Positions 59,661-64,000 of a stretch of 64,000 nucleotides of DNA are shown here, in pieces. The notes under the pieces were generated by a model. The model was not told the origin of the DNA. It searched no databases and saw nothing but the letters and a program-made list of their open reading frames with translations. The stretch covers positions 1 to 64,000 of the forward strand of contig JAYRVF010000012.1 of the NCBI GenBank assembly GCA_041918675.1. The letters are read 5' to 3'. The number at the start of each line of letters is the position of its first letter. Positions within the stretch are counted from its first letter, which is position 1. The DNA is from SCUB01 sp041918675. GTDB lineage: Bacteria > Pseudomonadota > Alphaproteobacteria > Rhizobiales > Xanthobacteraceae. Made by a program: the position numbers and the translations under genes.

Positions 59661-59735
59661 AATTTTCCAGATCTATAGCCTTGAACAATTCCTCATCGCG
59701 GAACCGGTTTCCACTTTCGCCGGATTTGCTCTAGC
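59661..59735 (+). repeat. Dispersed intergenic repeat, copy 3, ending in the UMF1 stop
   Basis: The 26-bp motif at 59667-59692 (CCAGATCTATAGCC...CAATTCC) is followed by ACCGGTTTCC...GGATTTGCTCTAG ending at 59734. Relative to copies 1 and 2 the CTAG half is on the other side of the 26-bp motif and inverted. The CTAG contains the TAG stop of the UMF1 gene (59731-59733). Confidence 0.65.
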
Positions 59736-61131
59736 GTCCCGTCGCGCGCACCCGCCAAAGCAGCGCAAGCCCGACGACGAAAAAGGCGACCAGCACGGCC
59801 ATGCCGGACTTCTGGCTCGCGGTGAGGCCGGTCACCACGCCGACCGCGAGCGGCCCCATGAACGAGGTCACCTTGCCGGAGAGCGCGAACAGCCCGAAAT
59901 ATTGGGTGATGCGATCGCCCGGCGCGAGGCGGATCAGCAGCGACCGCGACGCGGCCTGGAGCGGCCCGGCGGCGAGCCCGATCAGCAGTCCGAGCGCGAC
60001 ATAGACGCGCTCTCCGGTCGAGGCGTAGAGACCGGCGCCCGCTTCGGCCGGCGCCACCGCGATGATGAAGCCGATCGTCTCCCGGTCGATCGAGAGAATT
60101 CCGACGGCGGTGGCGATGAGCGTTGTCAGGCTCGCCACGATGACGGGCTTCGGGCCGAAACGGTCGTCAAGACGCCCGCCGATGAGCGCGCCGATGGTGC
60201 CGGTGATCGTGAGCAGAATGCCGAAGATTCCGATTTCGAGCGTGGCCCAGCCGAAGGTGCCGGCGGCATAGATGCCGCCGAACGCGAACAGCGCGATCAG
60301 ACCGTCGGTATAGATCATGTTGGCGGCGAGAAACCGGCTGACGTCGCGGTCGCCGGGCAGCGCGCGCAGGGTCTGGCCGAGCGTCGCCAGGCCGTGCCGG
60401 ATCGCCGGACCGATCGCCCGCTTGGCGGCGAGATCGGGCGTCAGCATGAACATCGGCGCGACGAAGACGATGAACCACAGCGCCGACAGGGGACCCGAAA
60501 CGCGGTCGCCCTCATGGGCGGCCGCGTCGAGCCCGAACAGCGGCGCGAATCCGAGAAGCGTGCGGCCGGTCTTGGGATCGGCGGCAAGAAAGCCGAGCGT
60601 GACGATCAGGCTCACCATGCCGCCGATATAGCCGGTCGCCCATCCCGCGCCGGACAACCGCCCGATGCGCTCGCGCGGCACCAGCGTCGGCATCATGGCG
60701 TTGTTGAACACCGTCGCGAATTCCGCGCCGATGGTGGCGACCGCGAAGGCGAGAAGCACCGGGACGATCACGGCGCCGTCGCCCGGCGCGCCGATCCACA
60801 GCGCCGCCGTGCCGACGACCAGCATCGCGCCGAACGCCGCGATCCAGGGCTTGCGCCGACCGGCCGCGTCGGCGATCGCGCCGAGCACCGGCGACATGAT
60901 CGCGATCATCAGCCCCGCCGCCGCCGTCGCGAACCCCCAGAGCGATTGCCCGGTGGCCGGATCGGGCGCGATATGGGTCGCGAAATAGGGCGCGTAGACG
61001 AAGGTCGTGATCAGCGTGAAGAAGGGCTGCGCCGCCCAGTCGAAGAAGATCCAGGCGAAAACCGCCGAGCGGGGCGGAAATTTCCGCGTCGCGTCCGTCG
61101 CCGGCACGGTGTCGGCGTCCACCGGTCGCAC
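59731..61131 (-). CDS. MFS transporter, UMF1 (Atg22-like) family
   Basis: The 466-residue protein has about twelve membrane segments, beginning FAWIFFDWAAQPFFTLITTFVYAPYF with the UMF1 WxxYDWAxSxF-like start, GAIADAAGRRKPWI as the MFS loop 2-3 signature, and GGRLDDRFGPKP at the matching site in the second half. Substrates of UMF1 members are unknown, possibly amino acids by analogy with yeast Atg22. The start is GTG at 61131 with GGAG 8 bases upstream, and it begins 3 bp after the glutamate dehydrogenase stop, so the two form an operon. Confidence 0.92.
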   Translation of the reverse strand: MRPVDADTVPATDATRKFPPRSAVFAWIFFDWAAQPFFTLITTFVYAPYFATHIAPDPATGQSLWGFATAAAGLMIAIMSPVLGAIADAAGRRKPWIAAFGAMLVVGTAALWIGAPGDGAVIVPVLLAFAVATIGAEFATVFNNAMMPTLVPRERIGRLSGAGWATGYIGGMVSLIVTLGFLAADPKTGRTLLGFAPLFGLDAAAHEGDRVSGPLSALWFIVFVAPMFMLTPDLAAKRAIGPAIRHGLATLGQTLRALPGDRDVSRFLAANMIYTDGLIALFAFGGIYAAGTFGWATLEIGIFGILLTITGTIGALIGGRLDDRFGPKPVIVASLTTLIATAVGILSIDRETIGFIIAVAPAEAGAGLYASTGERVYVALGLLIGLAAGPLQAASRSLLIRLAPGDRITQYFGLFALSGKVTSFMGPLAVGVVTGLTASQKSGMAVLVAFFVVGLALLWRVRATGR

Positions 61132-61134
61132 CCC

Positions 61135-64000
61135 TCAAGTCTCCGCCAGATCGCCGAGAAGGCTCGCGGCGACCGTGAGCTTGGACAGCGTCAGCCCCGT
61201 GGCGGCGATCTCGCGAATGCTCGCGCGCACGCGCTCGACCCGTTCGGCCTTGGCCGCGATCCACGCGTCGACCGCCGCCAGGCCGTGACCGCCGCCGGCC
61301 GCGATCGCGAGCGAGATGCGCCGTTCCGCGTCCCCGATGACATCGAGCGCGCGATCGAGCGCGAGCCCGTCATAGTAATCGACCGTCGCGATGCCGCGCG
61401 CGGCCTCCACGATCGTGCCGATGGCGAAGCGCGAGCCGACCGCGAAATAGATCGCGGCGATCTCGGCGACCGGACGGCCGGCCTTGGTCGCGATCAGCAC
61501 GACATCCGGCGCGAGCATCAAGGCGGGCAGGCTCGCCAGCCGCCAGGCCAGCTCGCGCGGCACGCCTGCCGCCGTCAATTCGTTCAGCCGGCCGTCGCGC
61601 GCCTTGGCCGCGTCGGCGTCGAGCACATCGTTGAGCACCGCGTCGACCGCGGCGATGCCGTCGCGGTAGTGCCCGACCACCTCGGCGATGCCGCGTCCGA
61701 AATCGACATTGCGCAGGAACCAGACCATCCGGTCGAGCATCAGGTCCTGCACGGCGCCGTAGAGCGAAAGCTGCAGCGCGCCGGCGACCTTGTTGTCGAG
61801 CGCGTCGATGTCGGCGTTGAAGGGCGTCAGCCCGTAACTGTCGCGCACCGCGGCGAACGCCGCCGCGATCGCCGCCGCCGGCCGGCCGGTCTGATCGCCG
61901 ATACGCGCGATCAGCGTCGGCCCGCCGAGATTGATCATCGCGTTGGCGAGCTGCGTGGCGATGATCTCGCGGCGCAGCCGGTGATTTCGCAGCGCGTCGG
62001 GAAACGCGTCGGCCAGCGCCGCCGGAAAATAGCGCAGCATTTCGCGGCCGAGATAGGGATCGTCGGGAATGCCCGATTCGAGCAATTCGCCGTAGAGCGA
62101 AAGCTTGGCGTAGGCGAGCAGCACCGACAATTCCGGACGCGTCAACGGCCGCGACCGCCGGCGGCGCTCGCTGATTTCCGCGTCGTCGGGCAGGAATTCG
62201 ATGGCGCGGTCGAGCTGGCCGCGCGCCTCGAGCTTCTGCATGAAACGCGCCTGGAAACCGAGATCCTCGATTCCGCGCCGCTGCGTCAACGACATCGCCA
62301 GCGTCTGCAGATAATTGTTGCGCAACACCAGATGGGCGACCTCGTCGGTCATGTCCGCGAGCAGATGATCGCGCGCCGCGCGGGTCAGCCGTCCGTCGGC
62401 CATTGGTATCGCGGCAGCGATCTTGATATTGACCTCGACGTCGGAGGTGTTGACGCCCGCGGAATTGTCGATCGCGTCGGTGTTGAGCCGTGCGCCGCGC
62501 TGCGCCGCCTCGATGCGGCCGAGCTGCGTCATGCCGAGATTGGCGCCCTCCCCGATCACCTTGCAGCGAAGCTCGCCGCCGGCGACGCGGATGGAATCGT
62601 TGGCGCGGTCGCCGACGGCCGCGTCGGTCTCGCTCGTCGCGCGCGCATAGGTGCCGATGCCGCCGAAGAAGAGCAGATCGACATCCGCGCGCAGGATCGC
62701 CTGGATCATGGCCCCGGGCGTGCAGACCTCGGGCAGGCCGAGCAGGCTTCGCGCCTCGGGCGAGGGACGGATTTCCTTCAGGCTTCGCGGAAAGACCCCG
62801 CCGCCCTTGGAGATGAGCGTCTTGTCGTAGTCCTGCCAGCTCGATCGCGGCAGATTGAACAGCCGCTCGCGCTCGGAAAAACTCGCCGCCGGGTCCGGAT
62901 CGGGATCGATGAAGACATCGCGGTGATCGAAGGCCGCGACCAGGCGGATGGTGCGCTCGCGCAGCATGGCGTTGCCGAACACGTCGCCCGACATGTCGCC
63001 GACCGCCGCCACCGTGAACGGCGCCGCCGAGATGTCGATGTCCATCTCGCGAAAATGCCGTTTGACCGACTCCCACGCGCCGCGCGCGGTGATGCCCATC
63101 TTCTTATGATCGTAGCCGGCCGATCCGCCGGAGGCGAACGCGTCGTCGAGCCAGAAGCCGCGTCCGCGCGCGATGCCGTTGGCGATGTCGGAAAACGTCG
63201 CCGTTCCCTTGTCGGCGGCGACGACGAGATAGGGATCGTCGCCGTCGTGACGCGCGACATCCTTCGGCGGCGCGACGCCGGAGGGATCGACATTGTCGGT
63301 GATGTCGAGCAGCGACTGGATGAAGAGGCGATAGGCGGCGATGCCCTCCTCCATGACCGCGTCGCGCGTGCCCCCGCTCGGCAGCCGTTTCGGCACGAAG
63401 CCGCCCTTGGCCCCGACCGGCACGATCACCGCGTTCTTGACCTGCTGCGCCTTCACCAGCCCGAGAATCTCGGTGCGGAAATCCTGCGGCCGGTCCGACC
63501 AGCGAATGCCGCCGCGCGCGACCTTGCCGAAGCGCAGATGCACGCCTTCCACGCGCGGGGAATAGACGAAGATTTCGTACATCGGCCGCGGCGCCGGCAA
63601 TTCGTCGATCGCCCGGCTGTCGAATTTGATCGCGATCTCCTCGCGCGGGCGGCCGTCGTCGCCGAGCTGGAAGAAGTTGGTGCGCAAGCCCGACCGCACC
63701 GCGTTGATGAAGCGGCGCAGAATGCGATCCTCGTCGAGGCTGTCGACGCCCTTGAGCGCGGCGTCGAGCTCGGCCACGATTTCCCGCTCGCGCGCCGCGC
63801 GCGTCGCCTGGTCGAGCCGGGGATCGAAGCGGACGTGAAACAGCGCGATGATCCGCCGGGCGAGCCCATGATGACGGCGCAGCGTCGCCCACATGTAGTC
63901 CTGCGAGAACGGCACGCGCGCCTGGCGCAGATAGCGCGAGATCGCGCGCGCCAACGCGACATCGCGCCAGGCGATGCCCTCGGCGAGCACGAGCGCGTTG
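61135..64000 (-). CDS. gdhB: NAD-specific glutamate dehydrogenase (large type), 5' end beyond window
   Basis: About 955 C-terminal residues of a ~1600-residue NAD-GDH are visible; the frame stays open to the right edge, so the GTG at 63990 is not the start. Recognisable blocks are AEGIAWRDVALARAISRYLRQ near the edge, RSDRPQDFRTEILGLVKAQQVKNAV, VPVGAKGGFVPK, GYDHKKMGITARGAWESVKRHF, FGDMSGDVFGN-type loop, IGEGANLGMTQ and the C-terminal helical region. It oxidises glutamate to 2-oxoglutarate and ammonia. It is upstream of and probably co-transcribed with UMF1. Confidence 0.95.
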   Translation of the reverse strand, partial: NALVLAEGIAWRDVALARAISRYLRQARVPFSQDYMWATLRRHHGLARRIIALFHVRFDPRLDQATRAAREREIVAELDAALKGVDSLDEDRILRRFINAVRSGLRTNFFQLGDDGRPREEIAIKFDSRAIDELPAPRPMYEIFVYSPRVEGVHLRFGKVARGGIRWSDRPQDFRTEILGLVKAQQVKNAVIVPVGAKGGFVPKRLPSGGTRDAVMEEGIAAYRLFIQSLLDITDNVDPSGVAPPKDVARHDGDDPYLVVAADKGTATFSDIANGIARGRGFWLDDAFASGGSAGYDHKKMGITARGAWESVKRHFREMDIDISAAPFTVAAVGDMSGDVFGNAMLRERTIRLVAAFDHRDVFIDPDPDPAASFSERERLFNLPRSSWQDYDKTLISKGGGVFPRSLKEIRPSPEARSLLGLPEVCTPGAMIQAILRADVDLLFFGGIGTYARATSETDAAVGDRANDSIRVAGGELRCKVIGEGANLGMTQLGRIEAAQRGARLNTDAIDNSAGVNTSDVEVNIKIAAAIPMADGRLTRAARDHLLADMTDEVAHLVLRNNYLQTLAMSLTQRRGIEDLGFQARFMQKLEARGQLDRAIEFLPDDAEISERRRRSRPLTRPELSVLLAYAKLSLYGELLESGIPDDPYLGREMLRYFPAALADAFPDALRNHRLRREIIATQLANAMINLGGPTLIARIGDQTGRPAAAIAAAFAAVRDSYGLTPFNADIDALDNKVAGALQLSLYGAVQDLMLDRMVWFLRNVDFGRGIAEVVGHYRDGIAAVDAVLNDVLDADAAKARDGRLNELTAAGVPRELAWRLASLPALMLAPDVVLIATKAGRPVAEIAAIYFAVGSRFAIGTIVEAARGIATVDYYDGLALDRALDVIGDAERRISLAIAAGGGHGLAAVDAWIAAKAERVERVRASIREIAATGLTLSKLTVAASLLGDLAET

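Overview
The window is a GC-rich bacterial chromosome segment with densely packed, often overlapping genes. The gene content points to an alphaproteobacterium of the order Hyphomicrobiales (Rhizobiales). The markers are hemC-hemD-mitofilin/COG4223-hemY divergent from tsaD-gpsA-EVE, an SdhAF4/DUF1674 protein, a large NAD-type glutamate dehydrogenase, a fused two-subunit indolepyruvate oxidoreductase, a UMF1 transporter and short intergenic repeats of a rhizobial type. The genus cannot be fixed from the sequence. I see no prophage, insertion sequence, CRISPR array or rRNA operon.

Layout. 1-14.9 kb is an accessory-looking surface/secretion region. It holds the C-terminal ~3380 residues of a giant, cysteine-free, modular type I-secreted adhesin that runs off the left edge, then a convergent LuxR-type regulator and the two inner-membrane parts of a type I secretion system (ABC exporter and HlyD adaptor). 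After ~1 kb without genes, 15.8-23.4 kb is a molybdenum region: fdhD-mobA on plus, moeA-mobB on minus, and a coxS-coxL-coxM molybdenum hydroxylase operon whose large subunit carries the form II active-site loop. 23.5-26.9 kb is a tightly overlapped dTDP-L-rhamnose operon (rfbBDAC order of transcription). 27-36 kb holds small housekeeping and stress genes (hydrolase, two acetyltransferases, DUF167, YggT, tRNA-Ala(CGC), MarR/flavoprotein pair, glutamine amidotransferase, SDR, TerB-like, YdhR-like, ThiF/MoeB-like).

36-40 kb encodes indolepyruvate:ferredoxin oxidoreductase subunits, followed by tRNA-Thr(CGT). 40.5-48.9 kb is the heme block (hemC, hemD, COG4223, hemY) divergent from tsaD, gpsA, EVE, DUF1761 and a Rieske ferredoxin. 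49-64 kb holds acs, an L,D-transpeptidase, an OmpW-like porin, a thermonuclease-like protein, SdhAF4, rsmB, a heparinase II/III-like protein, purH, a UMF1 transporter and the C-terminal ~955 residues of NAD-glutamate dehydrogenase, which runs off the right edge.

How the parts work together. The T1SS pair is the obvious exporter for the adhesin, with the outer-membrane channel not in the window. The Moco genes surround the Mo-hydroxylase operon, although fdhD and mobA serve bis-MGD enzymes rather than hydroxylases. Rhamnose and adhesin genes both concern the cell surface. Points most worth a second look are: (i) a ~230-residue non-repeat domain inserted inside one adhesin repeat; (ii) an ordered three-module super-repeat in the same protein; (iii) a modular 26-bp intergenic repeat (three copies) whose neighbouring CTAG terminus supplies gene stop codons; (iv) an Asp-for-Cys change in the IorA ferredoxin domain and missing cysteines in FdhD and the MoeB-like protein.
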